Positions 16,621 through 24,559 of a stretch of 42,141 nt of DNA are shown in pieces. Made by a program: the position numbers and the translations under genes. Within the stretch, counting starts at the first letter, position 1; each line of letters starts with the position of its first letter. Source of the stretch: Hyphococcus sp. (GTDB taxonomy: Bacteria > Pseudomonadota > Alphaproteobacteria > Caulobacterales > Parvularculaceae). Location of the stretch: assembly GCA_021776245.1 (NCBI GenBank), contig JAJFGF010000034.1:1-42141 (forward strand), written 5' to 3'. A model generated the notes under the pieces. That model saw nothing but the letters and a program-made list of their open reading frames with translations, made no database searches and was not told the DNA's origin.

Positions 16621-16690
16621 GCGCCGCTGCGGAGCAAGAGCCCGTCTCTCTCCCCCTTGAGGGCTCTTCTTCGCAGCGGCGTAATTTTTT
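16621..16690 (+). terminator. Rho-independent terminator of the RND operon, with a C-rich apical loop
   Basis: The outer stem CGCCGCTGCG (16622-16631)/CGCAGCGGCG (16672-16681) is a perfect 10 bp. The inner stem AAGAGCCC (16636-16643)/GGGCTCTT (16661-16668) is a perfect 8 bp. The apex is a 17-nt loop rich in C and T (CTCTCTCCCCC), and TTTTTT follows at 16685-16690. The T-run is only on the plus strand, so it serves the RND operon and not the convergent acvB-like gene. Confidence 0.85.
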
Positions 16691-16712
16691 CTGTGCGCGT
16701 CAGTGGCGTCAT

Positions 16713-17327
16713 TCAAGCACCAACGCGCGCAACAATCTCACGGATGATCCGCTCATAATCCTTTCCGAGATCATGACCGCCGGGCAGCTCCAGAACATCC
16801 GCGTCTTTAGCGGATGGCTGCGCTCTTCTGAGGTCTTTCGCGCCATAGACCAGCAGGGTCGGCGTTCCCTCCGTAATCAGCTGATCCAGTTCAGCGCCCA
16901 CATCAAGCGCATCCTTCCCGGATATATTCAGCCAGCTAATTAACTTGAATTCAAAATCCGCGCGCGACGCGGGCGCTGCGAGTACGACAAGCGCTATAGC
17001 CTGCCTGAGTTCTGCCGGCAGCAACCGCACGGCAAATGGAAGCGCCGCGCCGCCGAACGAGTAACCGACAAGAACAAAGCGATCGCCGCCATGCTTGCGC
17101 AGTTGTGTTTCGAGGCGGGCTTCAAGGTGGTGGGCGAATTCTTCCGGCGTGCGGCGTTTCCAGAAATATCGCGCCGACGGAATAACCGACGCGGCGACGC
17201 CGCGCCTGACAAACGCCCGCGCGAGTCCACGGGCAAAAAATGGAAGCGGGCCATCGCCGGATACGATCAATGCGTAAAGGTTGCGCCGTTTTTCAGGCGC
17301 GGGGAACTCTTCAGACTGTAACGGCAT
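16713..17327 (-). CDS. AcvB/VirJ-family alpha/beta hydrolase (putative lysyl-phosphatidylglycerol hydrolase)
   Basis: The product has 204 residues, the size of the single VirJ domain. The opening ALIVSGDGPLPFF corresponds to the VirJ signature SGDGG. The catalytic triad is visible as S90 in GYSFG, D165 in YGAKD and H185 in LPGGHD. AcvB of Agrobacterium and relatives hydrolyses lysyl-phosphatidylglycerol and is encoded with the synthase LpiA/MprF; here the mprF gene is directly upstream on the same strand, which supports that role. No signal peptide is evident in the chosen frame, whereas full-length AcvB is periplasmic, so localisation is uncertain. The 273-bp gap to mprF holds no gene that I can support. 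Confidence 0.8.
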   Translation of the reverse strand: MPLQSEEFPAPEKRRNLYALIVSGDGPLPFFARGLARAFVRRGVAASVIPSARYFWKRRTPEEFAHHLEARLETQLRKHGGDRFVLVGYSFGGAALPFAVRLLPAELRQAIALVVLAAPASRADFEFKLISWLNISGKDALDVGAELDQLITEGTPTLLVYGAKDLRRAQPSAKDADVLELPGGHDLGKDYERIIREIVARVGA

Positions 17328-17600
17328 AATCCACGGTCCACGATGTTTCTACGACAGTCCGGAGCTGTTTGCTTCCGGGCGGCCAACAGACTGCAAAAAA
17401 AGTGGCGCCGCCCTGCAGAACGAGCGCAATTTTCTCGCTGGTTCTTTTATCCGGTTTTGGCATCGATTCCGATCTTCTCAGGTGAACGGATTATCTGATT
17501 TAGGCGCCGGAACGGCTCTGATCACATTACATATTTGTCTGGAATTTGCAGTCTCGGGCAGAGATAGCAATACTGGCTGCGCGTTGCTTGCGAAAGGCCA

Positions 17601-20222
17601 TCAGCCGCTCTTTTTCAAAAGACCGATGATGCCGCCGCTGGTCAGGAGCGCGACATCGCCAAGCGCAATCGGAACCGTGAGTTGACCAGGCGCGGCGATA
17701 TAGAGCGGCTCCCATGCAGGGTCGAATTTGTCTTTATAGTCTCGCAGGCCCTCAAACCCGTAAAGCTTCTCACCATGTTCGAAGATGAACGCGCCGAGCT
17801 TTGTCATCATTGGCGAAAGCCGCCGCGCTTCAAGACCTGACAAGGGCGCCATGCCAAGATCAAAATGACGGAAGCCTTGCGCCTTGCCCCAGAGCATCAG
17901 TTCCGTGAACAGATAATCCATCACGCCCCTGGGGGCGTTGTCGCCATAGCGCATAAGGTCAATGGAGAGTTCCGACTTGTCGCCGGTTGTCCAAATATTG
18001 GCGAAGGCGACAATCTCGCCGCCGCGGCGGACAATCGCCGTCGGAAAGTTTCTCAAATAGGCGTTGTCAAAGCGGCCAAGCGAAAAACCTTTTTCAACGC
18101 CCTGATGGCTTTCAAGCCATTGGTCGGATATCGCCCCCAGGCTTTCCAGGTTTTGTTCTGTTTCTTGAGGCGTGAGGATTGCAAACTGGCTGCCTTCCTT
18201 GAGGTGACGGCGCTGGGCTTGACGAAGTTTCGCCCGCGCTGATCCGTCAAGCGAGAATGTCGTGAGCGGCACAAGCGCCGTCTCGCCGATCTTTTGCGCC
18301 GTCAGGCCGATCTCCAGCGCGAATGGTAAAAACTCTTTTCTGACAGAGTAGAATATCGGCGTGGCGCCCGTGACATCGGCAAGTTCGCGGAATTTCCAGA
18401 GCAGCGCTGTTTTTTCATCCGGCTGTCCGACCGGCTCTCCCATGGCGATCCAGTTTCGCCCGCGCACGCCATACATGATGAAGGACTTGCCGCTGTCGCT
18501 TAATAAAAATTGTTTGTCGCCGAGCAAAGCGAGATTTGCGTCCGCATGCGCCTCTTTCGAATTCTCAATGATCGCTTGCACGGCGGCTAAATCGGGCGCA
18601 GGCGTTTGCACCAGGACATCATGACCGCCGGGCCGCAGCCAACGCGCCGCCAGAAACAAAATGAGGATTGATGCGGCGCCGGCTGATGCGCGCAGAAAAC
18701 GCGAGGCTTCGCCATCAAGCGAAAATGACCACCAGAGCTCATCCTTATAATCGACATGGGCATAGGAGAAAAAGCCGAGCCAGATAATGGCGCCGATCGC
18801 AAGCAGGAACGCCGCCGCCCAGGGCGGCGTCAGTTCGGCGGCGGCAAGCGGCGTCTTGCGGTAAAAGGCGCCTTTCGAGATACCGAGCAACCCGGCCGCA
18901 ATGGAGAGCGTCACAGCCTCGTGAATTCCTGCGCTTTTGGCCAGGGTCAGGACAATGCCCGCCGCGAGAAGGACCATCGCGAATGTCCATGCGTGATCGA
19001 GCCTGCGCCGCAATCCCATGGCGACGATCAGCAACAAGGCGCCAATAATCGACGCCAGAAAATGTGACAGTTCTATCGCCGCGAGCGGTAACATTTTGCC
19101 GATTGTTCCAAGCGGCTCAGCGAGTGATGGCGTCACTGCGGAGATCAACATGAAAAGGCCTGCAAAAAACGCGATGATCGAAAAAACCGTTGGCGCAAGG
19201 GTTTCTGAAAAATCCTGCGCCCGCGCCGCAGCGCCCTGGATTTGGGGACCGGCGCGGCGCGCCTGATGAACCGCCAGCAACGCAGCGGCGATAAAGAGCG
19301 GAAGGAGATAGTAGATCGCGCGGTAAGCGATCAGCGCCGCGGCGACCGCGCCGCTATTGTCGGTCGGCGCCGCAACAAGAACGATCGCGTCAAATACGCC
19401 AACGCCTCCCGGCAATCCGCTCAATGCGCCGAGGAGACTGGCGACAACAAAGATTGGCAGGAATGCGAGAAAATTAAGCTGCAGATCGGCCGGAAGCAAA
19501 ATGAACAGAACAAAAGCCGAGGCTGACCAGTCAATTACGCTAAAAAATATTTGCGCCGACGCGTTGCGCCAACCAGGCGCTGTAATCTCCACCTCGCGCA
19601 CTTTCCATTGATGGGACGATGAACGCGCCTGAAATAAAAAGAACGCTAACGCGGTAAAACAAATGAGGCCGCCAATAAGCGTCAAGGGCGCCGGAACATG
19701 GAAGACGGACTCAAAGCGCGGCGCCTCAAAAACAAGCCCCGCCCCGGTGATCGCAACAGCGCCGAGATAGAGCGCTGCGCTCGTCACCAGCGCTATAATT
19801 GCAATCTCTCGGGCGCCAAGTCCCCAGGAACTATAGAGCCGATAACGCACTGCGCCGCCGGTCAGAAAAGGAAGCCCGAGGCTGTTGGAAAGCGCATAGC
19901 TGGTAAACGATGCGAACACCGTTTTCGAAAACGGAAGAACCTTTCCTGCATAACCTAGCGCCAGCCGATCGTTGAATGTCAGCGCCGCATAGCTGGCCAT
20001 TGTCGCTGCTGCGGCAAGCCCAAACTGCACCGGCGCCAGCGAACTCAGCTCGGCGTAAATTTTTACGATGGAAAGTTTTTCAAGCTCGAAATGAATAACG
20101 GCAATAGCCGAAACGAATACGGCGCCGATGAATATCAATCCGAATAAAATTGGTCTCTTGTGAAAGTTCTCAGGGCGCGCAGTCGCCATGCTCTCAATTT
20201 CTACAGGCGCCGCCTCAACCAT
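17601..20222 (-). CDS. mprF: Phosphatidylglycerol lysyltransferase/flippase
   Basis: The product has 873 residues. The N-terminal ~530 hold about 14 membrane segments forming the flippase (UPF0104-like LGLPFLTGGAVRYRLYSSWG near the start, then SGLPGGVGVFDAIVL). The C-terminal ~330 residues are the cytosolic DUF2156/GNAT-like synthase (FIMYGVRGRNWIAMGEPVG, HFDLGMAPLSGLE). MprF/LpiA moves lysine from Lys-tRNA to phosphatidylglycerol and flips the product, lowering surface charge and raising resistance to cationic peptides and acid. The ATG at 20222 has GGAGA nine bases upstream; the preceding TTG is not needed. It is followed by the acvB-like hydrolase. Confidence 0.95.
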   Translation of the reverse strand: MVEAAPVEIESMATARPENFHKRPILFGLIFIGAVFVSAIAVIHFELEKLSIVKIYAELSSLAPVQFGLAAAATMASYAALTFNDRLALGYAGKVLPFSKTVFASFTSYALSNSLGLPFLTGGAVRYRLYSSWGLGAREIAIIALVTSAALYLGAVAITGAGLVFEAPRFESVFHVPAPLTLIGGLICFTALAFFLFQARSSSHQWKVREVEITAPGWRNASAQIFFSVIDWSASAFVLFILLPADLQLNFLAFLPIFVVASLLGALSGLPGGVGVFDAIVLVAAPTDNSGAVAAALIAYRAIYYLLPLFIAAALLAVHQARRAGPQIQGAAARAQDFSETLAPTVFSIIAFFAGLFMLISAVTPSLAEPLGTIGKMLPLAAIELSHFLASIIGALLLIVAMGLRRRLDHAWTFAMVLLAAGIVLTLAKSAGIHEAVTLSIAAGLLGISKGAFYRKTPLAAAELTPPWAAAFLLAIGAIIWLGFFSYAHVDYKDELWWSFSLDGEASRFLRASAGAASILILFLAARWLRPGGHDVLVQTPAPDLAAVQAIIENSKEAHADANLALLGDKQFLLSDSGKSFIMYGVRGRNWIAMGEPVGQPDEKTALLWKFRELADVTGATPIFYSVRKEFLPFALEIGLTAQKIGETALVPLTTFSLDGSARAKLRQAQRRHLKEGSQFAILTPQETEQNLESLGAISDQWLESHQGVEKGFSLGRFDNAYLRNFPTAIVRRGGEIVAFANIWTTGDKSELSIDLMRYGDNAPRGVMDYLFTELMLWGKAQGFRHFDLGMAPLSGLEARRLSPMMTKLGAFIFEHGEKLYGFEGLRDYKDKFDPAWEPLYIAAPGQLTVPIALGDVALLTSGGIIGLLKKSG

Positions 20223-20421
20223 CAATAAGTTCTCCAGTTTATCTGTTTTTTATAAGCGGTTTCATCCAACCGAAAAGCGAATAGAATTTGCGCGCTCTTC
20301 GCCTGACGAAACCAAGCGTCAATACATGTCCATGAAACCCCGTCATCTTCCAGCTGGCGCAAAAATTCTGGATGGAAATTTTTCCACAGAATTTCAATTG
20401 ATTGTTTTTATTTGATTATTC

Positions 20422-20495
20422 TGGAGCGGGTAGCGGGAATCGAACCCGCATCTTGAGCTTGGAAGGCTCCGACTCTACCATTGAGCTATACCCGC
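20422..20495 (-). tRNA. tRNA-Gly (anticodon TCC)
   Basis: The 74 bases fold as a cloverleaf: acceptor GCGGGTA/TACCCGC, D arm GCTCAATGGTAGAGT, anticodon loop CTTCCAA, T arm GCGGG-TTCGATT-CCCGC, and encoded TCCA 3' end. It is the intact counterpart of the decayed copy at 8043-8116. In the 401-bp gap 20223-20623 the only other thing seen is the FNR-type box at 20553. Confidence 0.95.
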
Positions 20496-20552
20496 CTGAG
20501 CCGCTCTAAATAGCGAGTTTTTACGCCCGTGCAACCCGGCGCGGATAGCGTT

Positions 20553-20566
20553 TTGACCTCGATCAA
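20553..20566. promoter_or_regulatory. FNR-type box upstream of the ydcH-like gene (TTGAC-N4-ATCAA)
   Basis: TTGACCTCGATCAA pairs a TTGAC with an ATCAA half-site and is centred ~65 bp before the ATG at 20624. Its spacer CTCG equals that of the box at 5474. The divergent neighbour is tRNA-Gly, so the ydcH-like gene is the likely target. Confidence 0.5.
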
Positions 20567-20623
20567 TTCATGTTACGCCAAAGCGGGAATATTGTCCCGG
20601 TAACAACAGGAAGGATGCTGTCC

Positions 20624-20860
20624 ATGGTTCATACGCCGCACGAACTTGCCGATGAATTTCCGGAATTTGCCGCGAAAATTCATGATCTCAAGCAAAGCGA
20701 TGCGCACTTTTCCCGCCTTGCCGATGAATATCACGCAGCAAATCGCGAGATTCACCGGATCGAGACCGGCGTCGAACCTGCAGGCCAGAGGCGCGAGGAG
20801 GACCTTCGCAAGCAGCGTATACACCTCAAGGACGAAATTGCGGCGATGTTGGCGCGGTAA
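20624..20860 (+). CDS. YdcH family (DUF465) small coiled-coil protein
   Basis: The product has 78 residues: a charged helical hairpin with HTPHELADEFPEF at the start, LKQSDAHFSRLADEYHAANREIHRIE in the middle and LRKQRIHLKDEIAAML at the end, the full DUF465/YdcH pattern. Function of the family is unknown; members are small cytosolic alpha-helical proteins. The ATG at 20624 is chosen because AGGAAGG is ~9 bases upstream; nearer in-frame ATGs leave too little spacing. A possible FNR box lies upstream, hinting at low-oxygen control. Confidence 0.88.
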   Translation: MVHTPHELADEFPEFAAKIHDLKQSDAHFSRLADEYHAANREIHRIETGVEPAGQRREEDLRKQRIHLKDEIAAMLAR

Positions 20861-20938
20861 AACGATTCCGGGCTTCCCGGCTGCCGGATTCCGAAGCCAA
20901 AGCGACCGCGCAAAACGGCGCACCAAGCCGGGCCGTCC

Positions 20939-21571
20939 CTAAAGTTCATTTTTGCGGGGCCGTGTAAATTTCGGTGACGGTATTTGGAACAGGATAGCCG
21001 CGCCGCGGATTGCAAATGTCGAAAATGCGGCAAAAATTGCCGCGGCGCCGGACGGCGCACCGACCTCAAGCAGCCCGACATAGACGCCAGCGCCGATCAG
21101 GGCCGCCGTTGCGTAGATCTCCTGCTTTAAAATCAGAGGCGGTTCATTCAAAAGCACGTCACGAACGATGCCGCCGAAGGTTGCTGTCACTGCGCCCATA
21201 AAGATCGCGATCAAAACCGGCGCATCAGCTGCAAGCGCCGCCTGCGCGCCGAGAATGGCGAATACCGATAATCCCATCGCGTCGGCCCAGATGAGCGCTT
21301 TGAGGCGAGAGTCAATGAACGGTTGCGCCGCCGTCGCGACGATTGCGCCGGCCAGACAAATCCAGACGGCGGACGGCGCCGCAATCCACCAAACCGGAAA
21401 CGAGCCGAGCAGAACATCGCGGATCGTACCGCCGCCGACGCCGGTGACAAACGCAATCAGCGCCACACCGAAAAGATCCATATCGTTACGCAGCGCGGTC
21501 AATGCGCCTGAGACGGCGAAAACAAACAGACCGAGGGCGTTGAGAACCGAGAAAACTTCGATTGGATTCAT
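20939..21571 (-). CDS. TRIC cation channel/UPF0126 family membrane protein
   Basis: The product has 210 residues, with about seven membrane segments built from two repeats, each carrying the signature Gly-rich plus Arg-Asp motif: TGVGGGTIRDVLLG in the first and ATFGGIVRDVLLN in the second. This is the YicG/UPF0126 family, prokaryotic relatives of TRIC channels that conduct monovalent cations; some bacterial members have been linked to glycine uptake. The inner ATG giving MNPIEVFSVLNALG is preferred over a frame extended 40 residues upstream that is Cys/Arg-rich and unlike the family. It stands alone on the minus strand. Confidence 0.9.
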   Translation of the reverse strand: MNPIEVFSVLNALGLFVFAVSGALTALRNDMDLFGVALIAFVTGVGGGTIRDVLLGSFPVWWIAAPSAVWICLAGAIVATAAQPFIDSRLKALIWADAMGLSVFAILGAQAALAADAPVLIAIFMGAVTATFGGIVRDVLLNEPPLILKQEIYATAALIGAGVYVGLLEVGAPSGAAAIFAAFSTFAIRGAAILFQIPSPKFTRPRKNEL

Positions 21572-21736
21572 GGCGAATAAAATGCGCCGATTCAGGAGCG
21601 CCTGAAAGAGCAAATGACGGCTTTTGTCGCCGCGCCCGCATTTACACATTCGCGCCGCCGCCCCATCAGCGGCGCAGACCGGTCTTGTCAAAGGACCCGA
21701 AATGGACGGTCAATCGTTCACCATAAACCATCCCGG

Positions 21737-21755
21737 CAAATCCGAACCGGATTTG
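21737..21755. other. Short perfect hairpin between the acyl-CoA dehydrogenase and TRIC genes
   Basis: CAAATCCG and CGGATTTG are perfect 8-bp arms around AAC. There is no T-run on the minus strand, so termination of the acyl-CoA dehydrogenase transcript is possible but not typical. Nothing else is seen in 21572-21814. Confidence 0.4.
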
Positions 21756-21814
21756 TTGATGTTTGCTCTACTATTCAAAAACCATTGAATTGACCAGCTG
21801 GACGACTGATCCGT

Positions 21815-22972
21815 TTAAAGCGTCCGCGCAATCAGCAATTTCATGATCTCATTCGTGCCGCCATAGATGCGTTGAACACGCGCGTCCGCATACATCCGGC
21901 TGATCGGATATTCATCCATATAACCATAGCCGCCAAATAGCTGCAGACATTCATCGACAACTTCATTTTCAAGATCCGAGAGCAGCATTTTTCCCATTGA
22001 CGCCGTCGCCGCATCAAGCTTGCCGGCGATCAATTGCCCGGTGCAATAATCGACAAAGACCCGCGCCATGGTTGCTTTGGCTTTGCATTCGGCAAGTTTG
22101 AACTGGGTGTTCTGGAATTTGATGATCGGGCGGCCGAAGGCCTGGCGTTCCTTGGTGTATTCAATCGTCAGTTCCAGCGCGCGCTCAATCACCGCCATGC
22201 CCTGAACAGCAATTTCGTGGCGCTCCTGTGGGAGCTGTTCCATCAGCTGGAAAAATCCCTGACCCTCTTCCGTCCCGAGGAGGTTTTCCGTCGGTATTTT
22301 GACGTCGCTGAAAAATAATTCCGACGTGTCCTGGGCCTTGTTGCCGAGTTTTTTCAGATTGCGGCCGCGTTCAAAGCCGTCGGCGCCGTCTGTTTCCACG
22401 ACCATCAATGAGACGCCTTTGGCGCCCTCGCCCGGATCTGTCTTTGCGACGACGATGATGATGTTCGCCGTCTGGCCATTGGTGATGAATGTCTTCTGGC
22501 CGTTGACGACATATTGATTGCCCTCTTTCAGCGCCGTCGTCCGCACGGCCTGAAGATCCGAACCGGCGCCCGGTTCAGACATGGCAATCGCGCCGATCAA
22601 CTCGCCGGTCGCCATTTTCGGCAGCCATCGCCGCTTTTGTTCATCGGTGCCGTAGTGATTGATATAGGGCGCTACGATCGTGTTGTGCAGCGGCGCGCCA
22701 AAACCTTCGATGCCGGCCTTGATCTGCTGTTCGATGGAGATTTGTTCATGAGCGAATGTGCCGCCGAGCCCGCCATATTCTTCCGGCATGGACATGCATA
22801 AAAGGCCCTCCTCGCCGGCCTTTTCCCATGCCCAACGATCGACGCAGCCCTGATCGCGCCATTTCTCCACATGTGGCGCCAGCTCACGCGTGTAAAATTT
22901 CGCGACTTCTTCTTCAAAGAGAACAAGCTCATCGGTTTTCCAGGAGGGCGTGGCGGTTTGAACGGCGGACAT
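21815..22972 (-). CDS. Acyl-CoA dehydrogenase, long-chain (LCAD)-like
   Basis: The product has 385 residues, full length for the family: N-terminal helical domain, middle FAD/substrate beta-domain (AMSEPGAGSDLQAV, KTFITNG), and C-terminal helices. The end reads RIYGGTNEIMK with Gly where MCAD-type enzymes have the catalytic Glu; as in mammalian LCAD and isovaleryl-CoA dehydrogenase, the base is then the Glu of LPQER (about residue 250), which is present. It oxidises acyl-CoA to the 2-enoyl-CoA with electrons to ETF. The ATG at 22972 has GGAG nine bases upstream. It follows the hydroxyisobutyrate-dehydrogenase-like gene by 75 bp. Confidence 0.92.
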   Translation of the reverse strand: MSAVQTATPSWKTDELVLFEEEVAKFYTRELAPHVEKWRDQGCVDRWAWEKAGEEGLLCMSMPEEYGGLGGTFAHEQISIEQQIKAGIEGFGAPLHNTIVAPYINHYGTDEQKRRWLPKMATGELIGAIAMSEPGAGSDLQAVRTTALKEGNQYVVNGQKTFITNGQTANIIIVVAKTDPGEGAKGVSLMVVETDGADGFERGRNLKKLGNKAQDTSELFFSDVKIPTENLLGTEEGQGFFQLMEQLPQERHEIAVQGMAVIERALELTIEYTKERQAFGRPIIKFQNTQFKLAECKAKATMARVFVDYCTGQLIAGKLDAATASMGKMLLSDLENEVVDECLQLFGGYGYMDEYPISRMYADARVQRIYGGTNEIMKLLIARTL

Positions 22973-23047
22973 TGAGGGCTCCAAAATATATAGATTGCCC
23001 GCCTAATGTGAAATCAGCGAGCGCACAGCGCAACCGATTTACGCAGC

Positions 23048-23911
23048 TCAATCAACGTCTGACAGCCGCCGGATCAGGCTCGACGTATCCCAGCGCCCGC
23101 CATCCATCGCCTGAACGTCCGCATAGAACTGATCGACCAGCGCGGTCAGCGGCAGGCGTGCGCCATTTTCCCGCGCTTCGCCAAGTGCAATGCGCAAATC
23201 CTTACGCATCCAGTCAACCGCAAAACCAAAATCAAATTCGTCAGCGGCCATCGTCTTGGCGCGGTTTTCCATTTGCCAGCTTTGCGCGGCGCCGCCGGAA
23301 ATCGCCTCGAGAACGCGTTCAATATCGAGACCTGATCGCGCGGCGAAATGCACGCCTTCGGCGAGACCCTGCAAAACGCCGGCAATGCAAATCTGGTTGA
23401 CCGCCTTTGCAAGCTGTCCGTGACCGGCCGGGCCGATATGGACGATGCGCGCGCCATAGGCTTCCATCACCGGACGCGCCAGTTCCACATGGACGGCATC
23501 GCCGCCGCACATGATGGAGAGTTTTCCGTTTTGCGCACCGGCCTCGCCGCCGGAAACCGGCGCGTCAATAAAACCGACCCCGTGCGCGCCCAGCTGATCA
23601 TGCAGCCGCCGCGCCAGCGCAGGTGACGCCGTTGTATGATCGACAAGGATAACACCGGTACTTAGCGATTGCGCCGCTTCATCAACAACCGCCGACACAT
23701 CGGGATCGTCGCCAAGACAGGTAAACACAATGTCTGCGTCCTTTACCGCTTCGCCGATCGTCGCGGCGGCGCGCCCATTAAAGATTGACGCCCATTTTTC
23801 GGACTTTGCCGCACTGCGATTGTAAACCGTCAGATCAAAATCGCGCTTTGCCAAATGGCCGGCCATCGGAGCGCCCATGACGCCAAGGCCCAAAAATGCA
23901 ACTTTGTCCAT
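23048..23911 (-). CDS. 3-hydroxyisobutyrate dehydrogenase-like NAD(P)-dependent beta-hydroxyacid dehydrogenase
   Basis: The product has 287 residues. The Rossmann motif FLGLGVMGAPMAGHL opens the protein; YNRS after beta-2 has an Arg that favours NADP(H). DAPVSGGEAGA (116-126) is the substrate-binding signature, and K169 in GQLAKAVNQ is the catalytic lysine. The family oxidises 3-hydroxyisobutyrate, tartronate semialdehyde or related beta-hydroxyacids. The pairing with an acyl-CoA dehydrogenase suits valine or other branched-chain catabolism, but GLYR/GarR-type roles remain possible. Its ATG overlaps the stop of the flavin reductase gene by one base. Confidence 0.88.
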   Translation of the reverse strand: MDKVAFLGLGVMGAPMAGHLAKRDFDLTVYNRSAAKSEKWASIFNGRAAATIGEAVKDADIVFTCLGDDPDVSAVVDEAAQSLSTGVILVDHTTASPALARRLHDQLGAHGVGFIDAPVSGGEAGAQNGKLSIMCGGDAVHVELARPVMEAYGARIVHIGPAGHGQLAKAVNQICIAGVLQGLAEGVHFAARSGLDIERVLEAISGGAAQSWQMENRAKTMAADEFDFGFAVDWMRKDLRIALGEARENGARLPLTALVDQFYADVQAMDGGRWDTSSLIRRLSDVD

Positions 23912-24390
23912 TATTCCTTTGCACCCGTGTGATAGTTGCTGGCGAAATAGATCAACGGCGCGCCCTTGGCGCTGTCAAACCGAATGACTTCGCCAACAAG
24001 AATAACATGATCGCCGGCTTTGTGCCGCGCTGAAATTTTGCAATCAAAAGCCGCCAGGCGATCCTTCAAAACCGGTGCGCCGGTCGTCCAGATCTCTACT
24101 TCTTCCGCTAATAACGGCCTTGGCTGATAGCGCGCGAAGCGTTCGGAAAGCGCCTGTTGATCGGCGCGCAGAAAGCTGATGCTATAGCTGTCGCCCGACA
24201 TGAATGACGGATAGGCGGACGCCCGGTTTTCGATGCACCACAAAACCAGCGCCGGATCGAGCGACACCGATGTGAAAGAATTGATCGTAATCGCCGAAAA
24301 TGAACCGTCCTGATTGCGACAGGCGGCGACGCCGATCCCGGTTGCGAAACGGCCAAATGCGTCCTTAAGGGGCCTGAATTTATCAGTCAT
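23911..24390 (-). CDS. Flavin reductase-like (FMN-binding split-barrel) protein
   Basis: The product has 159 residues with the family pattern: FRPLKDAFGRFATGIGVAAC, AITINSFTSVSLDPALVLWCI, SISFLRADQQALSERFA, and a C-terminal GDHVILVGEVIRF block. These proteins supply reduced FMN/FAD to two-component monooxygenases or act as small flavoprotein reductases. No partner monooxygenase is in the window. It is first in a three-gene minus-strand row with the hydroxyacid dehydrogenase and acyl-CoA dehydrogenase, suggesting an oxidative catabolic unit whose oxygenase may be elsewhere. Confidence 0.9.
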   Translation of the reverse strand: MTDKFRPLKDAFGRFATGIGVAACRNQDGSFSAITINSFTSVSLDPALVLWCIENRASAYPSFMSGDSYSISFLRADQQALSERFARYQPRPLLAEEVEIWTTGAPVLKDRLAAFDCKISARHKAGDHVILVGEVIRFDSAKGAPLIYFASNYHTGAKE

Positions 24391-24559
24391 AATTGAAGGT
24401 TTCTGGGCGCTGAAGACTGTTTCGATAGCGTATTGAGTAACTTAGGGCTTGTGCGGTTACCACCAATCCGGGAAAATAAAAAGCGCCGGACGCCATCCCG
24501 TCGCCCCATCATGGGGAAAATCGTTCACAACAGAGCCGGTTCAGGTCACTCTTGAGGTA

